Shown: positions 25,789 to 35,149, numbered from the stretch's first letter. The stretch is 64,000 nt of DNA from Clostridiaceae bacterium (GCA_910575795.1 CAJTGE010000008.1:106392-170391); one strand, 5' to 3'. Numbers and translations: made by a program. Notes: a model not told the origin generated them from the letters alone.

Positions 25789-27054
25789 ATGAAGACAAAG
25801 GCAGTCAGAATGTATGGAACCAGAGATTTGCGCCTGGAGGAGTTTGAGCTTCCGCCGATAAAGGACGACGAGATCCTTGTCAAAGTGATGAGCGACAGTA
25901 TCTGCATGTCAACGTATAAGCTGGCGGAGCAGGGCAAGAACCATAAGAGAGCGCCGAAAAATATCGACACCAACCCAGTTATCATCGGTCATGAATTTGC
26001 AGGCGTGATTGTTGAAGCAGGGGAGAAATGGAAGGATCAGTTTAAGCCGGGCATGAAATTCGCGCAGCAGCCGGCGCTCAACTACAAGGGAAGCCTGGCG
26101 TCCCCCGGTTATTCTTACGAGTATTTCGGCGGGGCATGTACGTACTGCATTATCCCTCATGAGGTAATGGAGCTGGGCTGCCTGATGCCGTATGAAGGCG
26201 AGAGCTTCTTTGAGGCGTCCTTAGGCGAGCCGATGAGCTGCATCATCGGCGGCTATCACGGCAATTACCACACAAATAAGAGGAATCATGATCTGGCGGG
26301 CGGCACAAAAGAAGGCGGCGACATCATCATTCTGGGCGGCTGCGGCCCCATGGGGCTGGGCGCGGTCAGCTACGGCATCCAGTTTGAGAACAAGCCGAAG
26401 CGCATCGTGGTGACAGACATCGACGACGCCAAGCTGGCCCGGGCCCGCGAGGTGATACCGGAGTCAAAGGCCGCGGAGAACGGGGTTGAGCTTCTCTATG
26501 TCAATACGGCCAAAATGGCGGATCCGGTTAAGGAGCTCAAGGATATCACAGGCGGAAAGGGATATGATGACGTGTTTGTCTACATCCCCAATCGCAAGGT
26601 GGCGGAGATGGGCGATCAGCTCCTGGCGTTCGACGGCTGTTTAAACTTCTTTGCAGGGCCGACGGATAATCAGTTTAAGGGCGAGATCAATTTATATAAT
26701 GTCCACTACACCAGCGCCCACATTTTAGGAACCACGGGCGGAAACAACGACGACTTAATTGAGGCAAACGAGCTGGCAGCCAAAGGAAAGATTGAGCCGG
26801 CGGTTATGGTAACGCATGTGGGCGGAATCGACAGCATCGCAGACGCGACCTTAAACCTTCCGAATATTCCGGGCGGAAAGAAGCTGACCTATACCCAGTT
26901 TGACATGCCGCTGACTGCGATTGAGGATTTTGAGGAGCTTGGGAAGACGGATCCTCTGTTCAAAAAGCTTGACGAGGCGTGTAAAAAGAACCGCGGGCTC
27001 TGGAACGCGGAGGCAGAACGGATCCTGTTTGAGCATTTTGGGGTAGAGGCATAA
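25789..27054 (+). CDS. sorE: SorE-like zinc-independent medium-chain dehydrogenase (L-sorbose-1-phosphate reductase family)
   Basis: 421 aa with MDR features: an N-terminal GroES-like domain (PVIIGHEFAGVIVEAG) and a Rossmann nucleotide-binding motif IILGGCGPMGLGAVSYG. The order of conserved blocks (KTKAVRMYGTRDLRLEEF, ISYxPNRKV-like VYIPNRKVAEMGDQLLA, DGCLNFFAGPTDNQF, TTGGNNDDLIEA) resembles SorE, which reduces L-sorbose-1-phosphate to glucitol-6-phosphate. No separate mannitol-1-phosphate dehydrogenase is present, so it may fill that role. The product assignment within the operon is inferred. Confidence 0.75.
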   Translation: MKTKAVRMYGTRDLRLEEFELPPIKDDEILVKVMSDSICMSTYKLAEQGKNHKRAPKNIDTNPVIIGHEFAGVIVEAGEKWKDQFKPGMKFAQQPALNYKGSLASPGYSYEYFGGACTYCIIPHEVMELGCLMPYEGESFFEASLGEPMSCIIGGYHGNYHTNKRNHDLAGGTKEGGDIIILGGCGPMGLGAVSYGIQFENKPKRIVVTDIDDAKLARAREVIPESKAAENGVELLYVNTAKMADPVKELKDITGGKGYDDVFVYIPNRKVAEMGDQLLAFDGCLNFFAGPTDNQFKGEINLYNVHYTSAHILGTTGGNNDDLIEANELAAKGKIEPAVMVTHVGGIDSIADATLNLPNIPGGKKLTYTQFDMPLTAIEDFEELGKTDPLFKKLDEACKKNRGLWNAEAERILFEHFGVEA

Positions 27055-27112
27055 GACCATTCGGGGTAAAAGCATAAACGATCATTCATTTATTATAGAG
27101 GAGAGAAGCAGT

Positions 27113-27376
27113 ATGGTATCAAAGAACATGGTGATTTCCAATCCGTCCGGCCTTCATGCGAGACCCGCAGCCCTTCTGGCCCAGGCGGCAGGAAAGTGTA
27201 AATCAGACGTTATACTGGTATATGGGGAAAAGAGAATCCAGGCAAAAAGCGTGTTAAACATCATGGCGGCAGCCATCAAGAATGGCAGCGAGATTGTCCT
27301 GGAGTGCAGCGGGGAAACGGAAGAGGAAGATTTACAGACCGTAGCGGCTCTGATTGAGAGTGGATTGGGAGAATAG
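27113..27376 (+). CDS. ptsH: HPr phosphocarrier protein
   Basis: 87 aa. His15 in NPSGLHARPAALLAQ accepts phosphate from Enzyme I and Ser46 in QAKSVLNIM is the regulatory HprK site. It is preceded by GAGGAGAG and followed 2 bp later by ptsI. Both regulatory residues are present, so it may act both in transport and in catabolite control. Its location inside a sugar-specific operon rather than a stand-alone pts operon is uncommon. Confidence 0.95.
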   Translation: MVSKNMVISNPSGLHARPAALLAQAAGKCKSDVILVYGEKRIQAKSVLNIMAAAIKNGSEIVLECSGETEEEDLQTVAALIESGLGE

Positions 27377-27378
27377 GA

Positions 27379-28977
27379 ATGGAGCGGATCGATGTTGAGA
27401 AGACCGCCTCAAGAGGAGTCGCGGTCGCCCCGGTATACAAATATCTGGAACCGGATTTCAGCCCTGACGGCGGCCTGATCGCCGCCGATCAGGCAGGAAT
27501 GGAATGTGAAAAATTTATCAGGGCCAAAGAGGATGTTCAAAAGGAACTGGAGCTTCTGGCAGAAGAAAACCCGATCTTCGCGGCCCATTTAGAAATCGCA
27601 GGAGATTTTACCCTGCAGGAGGGCGTGGAGACAAAGATAACGGAAGAGCTCATGAATGCCCAGCTTGCCCTACACAATACCATCGAGGAGTTTGCCGCGA
27701 TTTTTGAAATGATGGACGATGAGTATATGAGAGAGCGCGCCGCTGATGTGCGCGACATCGGAAAGCGCCTGATGGCTGTGTTAAAGGGCATACAGCGGCC
27801 TGATCTGGGGAGTATAAAAGAAGAGGTTATCGTAGCCGCAAGGGATCTCTACCCGTCGGACACGGTAAAGCTGCGCCCGGAGGTCGTAAAAGGAATCATC
27901 ACCGAAGAGGGCGGCGTGACGAGCCATGTGTCCATTATCGCCAAAAGCCTGAATATTCCCACCCTGGTCGGCGTGAGCGGGATCCTGCGAAAACTTACGG
28001 ATGGCTCTCTGGTCTGCATGGATGCCGGGGACGGCGTGATCGTGGTGGATCCGGACAGGGAGACACTGGCCGGGTATCAGCAGAAAAAAGAGGCGTATGA
28101 GGGAGAGCGTACGCGCTTAAAGGCCCTGCGGCAGCAGCCGGCCGTCACAAAGGACGGAAAACGGATCGCCCTGTGCGCCAATGTGGGAAACGCAGAGGAC
28201 ATCCGGCGCGCCCTGGAGATGAATATCGACGGCGTGGGACTGTTCCGGAGCGAGCTTCTCTATATGGAAAACGACCATTTCCCCACCGAGGAGGAACAGT
28301 TTGCGGTCTATAAGGAGGCGGCGGAACTGATCCCGCAGGAATTGACGATCCGCACGCTGGATATCGGCGGGGATAAGGGACTTCCCTACTTCAGCTTCGA
28401 CGAGGAGGAAAACCCATTCCTTGGCTGGCGCGCCATCCGCGTCTCGCTCGATATGAAGGATATGTTTAAAACACAGCTCAGGGCAATCCTGCGCGCAAGC
28501 GCGTTCGGCCATGTGCGCATCATGTTCCCCATGATCATTTCCCCTGAAGAGCTGCGTGAGGCCAAAGCTCTGGCAGAGGAGTGTAAAAGAGAGCTGGCCG
28601 CGGAAGGTATCGCCTTTGACGGGGCAATTCCCATGGGTATGATGATGGAAACGCCGGCCAGCGTCCTTCTCGCAGAGGAATTTGCAGAGGAAGCGGACTT
28701 CTTCAGCATTGGCACCAATGATCTCACCCAGTATCTCCTGGCTGTGGACCGGGGGAATAAGCGGATCGCGGAAAAATACGATTACTTCCACCCGGCTGTC
28801 GTAAAAGCCGTGGGGCATATCATCGCCGCGGGCCACAAAAAGGGAATCAAGGTCGGGATGTGCGGCGAGATGGCAGGCGATCCGGACGCCGCAAAGCTCC
28901 TGCTTGATCTGGGACTGGACGAATTCAGCATGTCCGCCGGGAGCGTGGATTATGTCAGGGAACAGATTTTAAAATAA
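27379..28977 (+). CDS. ptsI: PTS Enzyme I (phosphoenolpyruvate-protein phosphotransferase)
   Basis: 532 aa, slightly shorter than the usual ~570. The phospho-His183 is in EEGGVTSHVSIIAKSLNIP; the PEP-binding TIM-barrel domain includes GLFRSELLYM, DIGGDKGLPYF, RAIRVSLD and MGMMMETPASVLL, followed by GTNDLTQYLLAVDRGN and MCGEMAGDP. It starts phosphotransfer from PEP to HPr. The shortened N-terminal region probably reflects a reduced HPr-binding helical domain, which is worth checking. It ends the operon. Confidence 0.95.
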   Translation: MERIDVEKTASRGVAVAPVYKYLEPDFSPDGGLIAADQAGMECEKFIRAKEDVQKELELLAEENPIFAAHLEIAGDFTLQEGVETKITEELMNAQLALHNTIEEFAAIFEMMDDEYMRERAADVRDIGKRLMAVLKGIQRPDLGSIKEEVIVAARDLYPSDTVKLRPEVVKGIITEEGGVTSHVSIIAKSLNIPTLVGVSGILRKLTDGSLVCMDAGDGVIVVDPDRETLAGYQQKKEAYEGERTRLKALRQQPAVTKDGKRIALCANVGNAEDIRRALEMNIDGVGLFRSELLYMENDHFPTEEEQFAVYKEAAELIPQELTIRTLDIGGDKGLPYFSFDEEENPFLGWRAIRVSLDMKDMFKTQLRAILRASAFGHVRIMFPMIISPEELREAKALAEECKRELAAEGIAFDGAIPMGMMMETPASVLLAEEFAEEADFFSIGTNDLTQYLLAVDRGNKRIAEKYDYFHPAVVKAVGHIIAAGHKKGIKVGMCGEMAGDPDAAKLLLDLGLDEFSMSAGSVDYVREQILK

Positions 28978-29006
28978 ACGGGCAGTAAATAAGAGGGCAG
29001 TAAACA

Positions 29007-29044
29007 ACAAGCCCCCATCGGCTGAGAGTCCGATGGGGGCTTGT
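29007..29044 (+). terminator. Terminator after ptsI
   Basis: ACAAGCCCCCATCGG pairs with CCGATGGGGGCTTGT (15-bp perfect stem). The following T-run is weak (CCGTTGCTTATTATT). Confidence 0.7.
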
Positions 29045-29094
29045 CCGTTGCTTATTATTGGGAATGGTAGGTATATAAAAAAGAAACTGGCTTA

Positions 29095-29155
29095 TTTAGG
29101 GGGGCCTGCCAGGAGTTTCCTCTCTGGCAGGTAGTATAAAAATACTTTATTTATG
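29095..29155 (+). repeat. Structured repeat, GGGGGGCCTGC type, copy 1
   Basis: TTTAGGGGGGCCTGCCAGG closes on CTGGCAGGTA, followed by TATAAAAATACTTTATT. A related copy at 29342-29400 keeps the flanks but changes the stem bases on both sides. The 28978-29809 gap otherwise holds no gene. Confidence 0.6.
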
Positions 29156-29308
29156 TTTGTGCTTTTATTATGCCAGTAAATTGTGTTGAAAATGTGGATA
29201 TTCTATAAAATAAAACTAAAGTTAATTTCGATTTGATAAACTTTTCGTGATGATTTGCGGATCAGGTTGTTCTGTCCCTGCTTAGTTTTTATGCTATTCA
29301 ACCGAAAA

Positions 29309-29337
29309 AACCGCTCCGGCCAAGCGCCAAAGCGGTT
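29309..29337. repeat. Hairpin before repeat copy 2
   Basis: AACCGCT and AGCGGTT form a 7-bp stem around an 15-nt loop, ending 4 bp before the second structured repeat. It has no T-tract. Confidence 0.4.
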
Positions 29338-29341
29338 ATAA

Positions 29342-29400
29342 TCTAGGGGGGCCTGCTAAGGTTTTATCCTTAGCAGGTATGAGTATGAAAAAGCTTTATT
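29342..29400 (+). repeat. Structured repeat, GGGGGGCCTGC type, copy 2
   Basis: TCTAGGGGGGCCTGCTAAGG pairs with CCTTAGCAGG and continues GTATGAGTATGAAAAAGC then TTTATT. The flanks match copy 1, while the stem is changed on both sides so that pairing is kept. Confidence 0.6.
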
Positions 29401-29533
29401 ATTTCAAGTGTTCCTTGAAACAAAGGCCTGTTACCCTTTCGAGTAACATATCTGCATTATAGGGGAAAATTGTGACAAAAATGTGTACCGGGAATTAAAA
29501 AAATCTAAAGATAATAAAAAAACAAAAAACCCT

Positions 29534-29561
29534 TTGAAAAGGGGTTGAAATTGTATATAAT
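29534..29561 (+). promoter_or_regulatory. Candidate promoter for mreB
   Basis: TTGAAA, 16-bp spacer, TATAAT, about 250 bp upstream of mreB. The leader between contains a hairpin TTATACTGGA/TCCAGTATAA and a GC-rich CGCAGCCGC region. Confidence 0.5.
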
Positions 29562-29809
29562 AGTAAATGGTATAGTCTGCCTGTAACGGTAAGGTTATAC
29601 TGGACACCGGATGAATCTGCTATCCAGTATAACATGATGCACGCAGCCGCATAAGGAAATATGCCGCTTCGCGGCTGCGGCTGGCACGATACTCACTGCC
29701 GATTTCATCGGCGGCGGGTATAAATAAACTGTTACAGTTTTTTTCGTTTAAACAGGATATGTTAATGGGATAATAATGATAGAGAATACAAGCAGGAGGA
29801 TGAACAAGT

Positions 29810-30814
29810 ATGATGATGTCTAATGACATTGGGATTGATCTGGGAACAGCCAGCATTCTTGTATATATCAAAGGCAAGGGCGTTGTTTTAAAGGAACCGT
29901 CCGTAGTGGCCATTGACCGCGACAGCAATCAGATCAAGGCGATCGGCGAGGAGGCGCGCCTGATGATCGGCAGGACGCCGGGCAATATCGTCGCCGTGCG
30001 CCCTCTGCGCCAGGGTGTGATTTCAGATTATACGGTGACAGAGAAGATGCTGAAATACTTTATCAATAAAGCCGTGGGCAAGAAGACGCTGCGCAAGCCG
30101 CGGATCAGCGTCTGCATTCCGAGCGGGGCCACGGAGGTGGAGCGGAAGGCCGTGGAGGATGCGACGTACCTGGCCGGCGCGAGGGAGGTCACGATCATTG
30201 AGGAGCCGGTGGCGGCGGCGATCGGGGCCGGGATCGATATCGCAAAGGCATGCGGGAATATGATTGTGGATATCGGGGGCGGCACGGCGGATATTGCGGT
30301 GATTTCCTTAGGGGGCACGGTGGTGAGCGCTTCGATCAAGGTGGCCGGAGATGATTTTGACGAGGCGCTGGTACGGTATATGAGGAAAAAACACAATCTC
30401 CTGATCGGGGAGCGGACGGCTGAGGAGATGAAGATCAATATCGGGGCCGCGTACCGCCGTCCGGAGCCGGTTACAATGGAGGTGCGCGGACGGAACCTGG
30501 TGACAGGTCTTCCGAAGACCATCATGGTAACGTCAGACGAGACGCTGGAGGCGCTGCGCGAACCGGCGCTTCAGATAGTGGACGCCGTACACAATGTGCT
30601 GGAGCGCACGCCGCCGGAGCTGGCCGCCGATATATTTGACAGGGGTATCGTGCTCACAGGAGGCGGCTCCCTTTTGAGCGGCCTGGACGCGCTGATCGAG
30701 GAGAAGACAGGCATTACCACGATGATAGCAGAGGATCCGCTGACTGCCGTGGCGATTGGGACCGGAAAATTCATCGAATTTGCCCACGGAGAGGGAATGA
30801 AGAATTTCGATTAG
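29810..30814 (+). CDS. mreB: MreB/Mbl actin-like cell-shape protein
   Basis: 334 aa. Actin-fold signatures: phosphate-1 loop GIDLGTASILVYIKGKG, CIPSGATEVERKAVEDA, the phosphate-2 loop MIVDIGGGTADIAVISLGG, and the adenosine motif IVLTGGGSLLSGLDALIEE. MreB polymers under the membrane direct lateral wall synthesis. No mreC/mreD follow, so this may be a paralogue of Mbl type. The ATG at 29810 follows AGGAGG. The recD2 gene starts 14 bp later and may be co-transcribed. Confidence 0.92.
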   Translation: MMMSNDIGIDLGTASILVYIKGKGVVLKEPSVVAIDRDSNQIKAIGEEARLMIGRTPGNIVAVRPLRQGVISDYTVTEKMLKYFINKAVGKKTLRKPRISVCIPSGATEVERKAVEDATYLAGAREVTIIEEPVAAAIGAGIDIAKACGNMIVDIGGGTADIAVISLGGTVVSASIKVAGDDFDEALVRYMRKKHNLLIGERTAEEMKINIGAAYRRPEPVTMEVRGRNLVTGLPKTIMVTSDETLEALREPALQIVDAVHNVLERTPPELAADIFDRGIVLTGGGSLLSGLDALIEEKTGITTMIAEDPLTAVAIGTGKFIEFAHGEGMKNFD

Positions 30815-30828
30815 GCGTATGAAAGTTT

Positions 30829-33099
30829 ATGGCGACAGTTAAAGGATACGTAGAAAAGATAAAATACCGCAACCAGGACAATGGCTATACGGTTTTAAGC
30901 GTTTCGGGGGCAGAGGACGGGGAGGAGTATATCCTGGTCGGCACGTTTTCCTATATCACCGAGGGCGAGCTGATCGAGGCAGAGGGGCGCATGACCGAGC
31001 ATCCGGTTTACGGGGAACAGCTTACGGTTGAGGCGTACGAGCTCAAAGCGCCGGAGGACACGGTTTCCATGGAGCGCTACTTAGGATCCGGGGCCATAAA
31101 AGGCGTGGGAGCGGCCCTGGCGGCCCGCATCGTTAAGAAATTCAAGGCAGACACCTTCCGCATCATGGAGGAGGAACCGGAACGGCTGGCAGAGATTAAG
31201 GGAATCAGCGAGAAGATGGCCATGGCGATCGGCGAGCAGGTCGATGCCAAGCGGGATATGCGCCAGGCCATGATGTATCTGCAGAATTACGGCGTTTCGA
31301 TCAATCTGGCCGTAAAGATTTATCAGGAGTACGGGCCGGCCCTTTACACCGTGCTGGAGGCGAACCCGTACAAGCTCGCGGATGATATTCCGGGCGTGGG
31401 CTTTAAGATGGCGGACGAGATTGCCGCGAAGATCGGCATTGTCCCTGACTCTGATTTCCGCATCAAAAGCGGTATCCTGTATACGCTTTTGCAGGCTTCG
31501 GCGAATGGTCATACATACCTGCCGCAGGAGGAGCTCGCACAGCAGGCGGCAGAGCTTTTGCAGGTCAGCCCGGACTCCATCGGCGGCTGTCTGATGGACA
31601 TGCAGATTGACAAACGCCTGGTGGTCAGACGGACGGGCGCGGACGGGGAGAGGGCCAATGTCTATGCCGCCCAGTATTACTACATGGAGCTCAACATTGC
31701 CCGCATGCTGTATGATCTGAATATTTCCGGCGCCGAGCCGGAGGAAGAGATCCGAAGGAACCTGGCGCGCATCCAGGCGCAGGAGAAGATTGAGCTGGAC
31801 GAGCTGCAGGTTCAGGCTGTGATAAAGGCTGTGAACAGCGGCCTTCTGGTGCTGACCGGAGGCCCCGGCACGGGAAAGACCACCACGATCAATACCATTA
31901 TCCGCTATTTTGAGCTGGGGGATATGGAGATACTTCTGGCGGCCCCCACCGGCCGCGCGGCCAAGCGGATGACCGAGGCCACAGGCTATGAGGCCAAAAC
32001 GATCCACCGTCTTCTGGAGATCAGCGGAATGCCGGAGGAGAATGATAAGGCCCGGGGCGGCCATATGCATTTTGAGCGGAACGCAGAGCATCCCCTCGAT
32101 GCGGATGTGCTGATTATAGACGAGATGTCTATGGTGGATATCCACCTCATGAACGCCCTTTTGCAGGCGGTCAATGTGGGAACGCGCCTGATTCTGGTGG
32201 GCGATGTGGATCAGCTCCCCAGCGTGGGCCCCGGAAATGTGCTGCGCGACCTGATCGAATCAGGCAGCTTTCCGGTGGTAAAGCTGACCCGTATCTTCCG
32301 CCAGGCGGCGGAGAGCGATATCATCGTCAACGCCCACCGGATCAACGGCGGAGAGCGCATTCCCCTTGGGAAACCGAGTAAAGACTTCCTTTTTATCAGG
32401 CGCGATGAGCCGAACGCGATCATAAACGCCATGATCACGCTGGTGCGGGAAAAGCTTCCCAGATATGTACATGCAGACGTATTTGACATCCAGATCATGA
32501 CTCCCATGCGCAAAGGAGCGCTGGGCGTGGAGCGGCTGAACTCCATCCTGCAGGAATTCCTAAACCCGCCTTCCCCGGAAAAACCGGAAAAGGAAGCCGC
32601 CGGCTGCGTGTTCCGGCTGGGGGACAAGGTGATGCAGATCAAGAACAACTATCAGATCGAGTGGACGATGTATAAAAATAATATCCCGGCTGACAAGGGC
32701 GCAGGCGTATTTAACGGGGATATGGGCGTGATCCGTGAGCTGAATCTGTTCGCAGAGCTTCTGACCGTGGAATTTGATGAGGGAAAACGGGTGGAATACA
32801 GCTTTAAGCAGCTCGAGGAGCTGGAGCTTGCCTATGCAATCACCATCCATAAATCGCAGGGAAGCGAGTATCCGGCTGTGGTGATTCCAACCTACAGCGG
32901 CCCGCGTATGCTCATGACCAGAAACCTGATCTACACGGCGGTAACCCGCGCCCGCGCCTGTGTCTGCCTGGTCGGCCTGCCCGGCGTATTTCAGCAGATG
33001 GTTGACAACGCCCTGGAGCAGAAGCGCTACTGCGGTTTAAAGGATCGGATCCGGGAGATCGCGGAAAGCGGCGACGCGGACGGGCTGGGGCTTGGCTGA
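30829..33099 (+). CDS. recD2: RecD2-type ATP-dependent DNA helicase
   Basis: A 756-aa SF1B helicase with 5'-3' polarity. The N-terminal domain contains OB-like and helix-hairpin-helix motifs (GSGAIKGVGAALAARIVKKF, DDIPGVGFKMADEIA). The motor has Walker A LTGGPGTGKTTTIN at about residue 343, Walker B VLIIDEMSMVD, motif III VGDVDQLPSVGPG and the C-terminal motif AITIHKSQGSEYPAVVIP, VTRARA. It lacks RecBC partners, as expected for the RecD2 group, which acts in repair and replication fork maintenance. The ATG follows mreB by 14 bp. Confidence 0.95.
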   Translation: MATVKGYVEKIKYRNQDNGYTVLSVSGAEDGEEYILVGTFSYITEGELIEAEGRMTEHPVYGEQLTVEAYELKAPEDTVSMERYLGSGAIKGVGAALAARIVKKFKADTFRIMEEEPERLAEIKGISEKMAMAIGEQVDAKRDMRQAMMYLQNYGVSINLAVKIYQEYGPALYTVLEANPYKLADDIPGVGFKMADEIAAKIGIVPDSDFRIKSGILYTLLQASANGHTYLPQEELAQQAAELLQVSPDSIGGCLMDMQIDKRLVVRRTGADGERANVYAAQYYYMELNIARMLYDLNISGAEPEEEIRRNLARIQAQEKIELDELQVQAVIKAVNSGLLVLTGGPGTGKTTTINTIIRYFELGDMEILLAAPTGRAAKRMTEATGYEAKTIHRLLEISGMPEENDKARGGHMHFERNAEHPLDADVLIIDEMSMVDIHLMNALLQAVNVGTRLILVGDVDQLPSVGPGNVLRDLIESGSFPVVKLTRIFRQAAESDIIVNAHRINGGERIPLGKPSKDFLFIRRDEPNAIINAMITLVREKLPRYVHADVFDIQIMTPMRKGALGVERLNSILQEFLNPPSPEKPEKEAAGCVFRLGDKVMQIKNNYQIEWTMYKNNIPADKGAGVFNGDMGVIRELNLFAELLTVEFDEGKRVEYSFKQLEELELAYAITIHKSQGSEYPAVVIPTYSGPRMLMTRNLIYTAVTRARACVCLVGLPGVFQQMVDNALEQKRYCGLKDRIREIAESGDADGLGLG

Positions 33100-33138
33100 T
33101 GCGGCATTTACAAACACGCTTCAGGGAGAGGAGAATAC

Positions 33139-33837
33139 ATGCTAATAGACGCCCTGTTTCCAAGGCGCTGTCCGGTCTGCGGGGATATCGTGATGCCAAA
33201 GGGCAGCCTGATCTGCCCGCCGTGTGTCCCGCGGCTCTCATTCGTAAAAGGGCCTGTCTGCCAGAGATGCGGCAAGGAGATCATGAGCGACACGCAGGAA
33301 TACTGCGCGGACTGCGCGCGCCGGAAGCGTTCCTTTGAATACGGCGCGGCCCTCCTGAACTATAACGAGACGGCGTCGCGCTCCATGGCGGCTGTGAAAT
33401 ATAAAAACAAAAGGGAATACCTGGATTACTATGCACAGGAGAGCGTAAGGCGCTGCGGGCCGCTTCTGCGCTCCATGAAGGCCGGGGCGCTGATCCCTGT
33501 GCCGATCCACCCGAAACGCCTCAGAACCCGGGGATTTAACCAGGCGGAGGTATTGGCCCGGAAACTCGGGGAGGCTCTCTCGCTCCCGGTCTGCGCCGGG
33601 ATTCTTGAGCGGAGCCGGAACACAGAGCCGCAGAAAGAGCTACGCGCTTCGGAGCGCCTGCGGAACCTTGAAAAGGCGTTTTGCGTGAGAGGGGAGTGTG
33701 AACTTCCGCACAGCGCGATCCTGATTGACGACATTTATACGACAGGATCCACGATAGAGGCATGCGCCCGGGCCCTGAAAAAGGCCGGGATGGAGAGGGT
33801 GTATTTTTTTGCGCTTTGTATCGGACAGGGGGAATAG
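33139..33837 (+). CDS. comF: ComF-family phosphoribosyltransferase-like protein
   Basis: 232 aa. An N-terminal double zinc finger (CPVCGDIVMPKGSLICPPC, CQRCGKEI, CADCARRKRSF) is followed by a PRTase domain ending in AILIDDIYTTGSTIEACARALKKAG, the PRPP-binding loop. ComFC proteins are needed for natural transformation in some species, but the family is widespread in non-competent bacteria. It lies 40 bp downstream of recD2 in the same orientation. Confidence 0.9.
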   Translation: MLIDALFPRRCPVCGDIVMPKGSLICPPCVPRLSFVKGPVCQRCGKEIMSDTQEYCADCARRKRSFEYGAALLNYNETASRSMAAVKYKNKREYLDYYAQESVRRCGPLLRSMKAGALIPVPIHPKRLRTRGFNQAEVLARKLGEALSLPVCAGILERSRNTEPQKELRASERLRNLEKAFCVRGECELPHSAILIDDIYTTGSTIEACARALKKAGMERVYFFALCIGQGE

Positions 33838-33926
33838 GAAAAGAGGCAGTTATCCGGGCGCGCCGGAGTGTCGCAGATATTCAGATATCAGGCTGCCTGA
33901 GCGCCTGCAGAGAAGGAGTATAATCG

Positions 33927-34538
33927 ATGAAAGAATTAAATTACCGCCTGATAAAGGAGGACTATAAGAACTGGATCCGCTGGAATGTGGCGCGGCATGA
34001 CTCGAAAAAGCTGAAGATCGCATCAGCCATATTTTTTGTGATCTTCGCTTTTTTGTTTCTGGGCAGGAGCTTTGCCCTGGCGGGAAACTTTAAAGCCAAT
34101 ATCGGTCCGGTTCTCGTGCTGACGATGGTAGGCGCGGCGATGTACTATACCATATCCCCGCAGAACCAGGAAAGGGTGATCTGGAAAAGGAGCGGGCTTG
34201 GCCGCCTGGAGAAGGCGGGCCGTTTTCCGGAGGTGAAGCTGACGATTTTTGAGAAGGGCATTACGATAGAGGTGGCGGCCGAGGGCGTGAGGAATGAGTA
34301 CAGCTTTAAGGATATTCTGGGGATTCTGGAAATAGAGCGGCTGTTTCTCCTGGAGACAAAGGATAAGACATGGCAGTTTGTCGCCAAATCAGCGTTTGAG
34401 AGCCAGGAAAAGATGCAGGAGTTTTACGCCTTTATGGAAGAGCGCATTGAGGATGCAAAGGCGCATCCGGAGAAGTACGAAAGCGGCAGGGAGGAAACGC
34501 CGGACGCCGGTTCGCCGGACGGCCCCGCTGCGGAGTGA
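33927..34538 (+). CDS. YcxB-like membrane protein
   Basis: 203 aa. Two transmembrane segments occur near residues 30-50 and 60-80 (IASAIFFVIFAFLFLGRSF, VLVLTMVGAAMYYTI). A cytoplasmic PH-like domain follows with LTIFEKGITIEVAAEGVRNEYSF and a C-terminal acidic tail. The layout resembles the YcxB family, whose function is unknown. It starts at an ATG after AGAAGGAG, 89 bp downstream of comF. Confidence 0.65.
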   Translation: MKELNYRLIKEDYKNWIRWNVARHDSKKLKIASAIFFVIFAFLFLGRSFALAGNFKANIGPVLVLTMVGAAMYYTISPQNQERVIWKRSGLGRLEKAGRFPEVKLTIFEKGITIEVAAEGVRNEYSFKDILGILEIERLFLLETKDKTWQFVAKSAFESQEKMQEFYAFMEERIEDAKAHPEKYESGREETPDAGSPDGPAAE

Positions 34539-34577
34539 TTCTAAATGGCCGTTATGATGTAACAGGAGGGGAAGGTT

Positions 34578-35098
34578 ATGCCCGGCATGCTTCTGGAAAT
34601 TCAGGAGACAGTGGAAAAGTATGCGGATATCATGTCAAAGGTAGCTCAGGTTGAGGTCGAGGCGGCGGATGAAAACCTGTTCCGGGTGGCCGGGAGCAGA
34701 GAGAACGGATTCTGGACAATGAGGAAATGTATCTGGAGCTTCTGGATCAGATCGCTGATTTCATATCCGTGAAAGCCGCGGAAGCGGCTGAGCTGAAAAA
34801 ACGCACCTCGCTCCTGAATACGCCGGACTGTGTGATCAACCACGTAGAGCGGAACGGGTAAGGGAATGGTGGCCAGAGCTATCTGGACGGCCGGCGACCG
34901 GAAGGAAAACCGTTTTGTGGCTATTAACTGCGGCGCGATCCCGGAGCCTCTCCTGGAGTCGGAGCTGTTCGGCTATGTGAAAGAGGCGTTTACCGGGGCG
35001 GATCCGAACGGCAGGATGGGAAAATTCGAGCTGGCCGACAAAGGGGTGATTTTTCTCGATGAGATTGGGGATATGCCCCTTTCTCGTTATAAGAATTG
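34578..35098 (+). pseudogene. Decayed sigma-54-dependent transcriptional activator (YgeV-like)
   Basis: Three frames together give pieces of one activator. They are an N-terminal GMLLEIQETVEKYADIMSKV sensor segment (34578 on), an internal piece with DNEEMYLELLDQIADFISVKAAEAAEL (about 34717-34860), and AAA+ sequence [26 protein letters not shown]-like [10 protein letters not shown] and [14 protein letters not shown] (34866-35098). The central Walker A region and everything after Walker B, including the Fis-type helix-turn-helix, are missing. The EAFTGA reading retains the sigma-54 contact loop. Stops interrupt the frames, so it is non-functional. A sigma-54 promoter is nearby. Confidence 0.88.
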
Positions 35099-35110
35099 AG
35101 TCAAAAAGAA

Positions 35111-35149
35111 AAGAGGAGACAGCGATCGTTTTTTGCTGTCTCTCCTTTT
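35111..35149 (+). terminator. Terminator after the broken activator
   Basis: AAGAGGAGACAGC pairs with GCTGTCTCTCCTTTT and is followed by a short T-run. Confidence 0.7.

Noticed and set aside
31081..32145. Minus-strand 354-aa frame inside recD2
   Set aside because: The plus-strand helicase motifs are unmistakable; this is an antisense shadow of GC-rich coding DNA.
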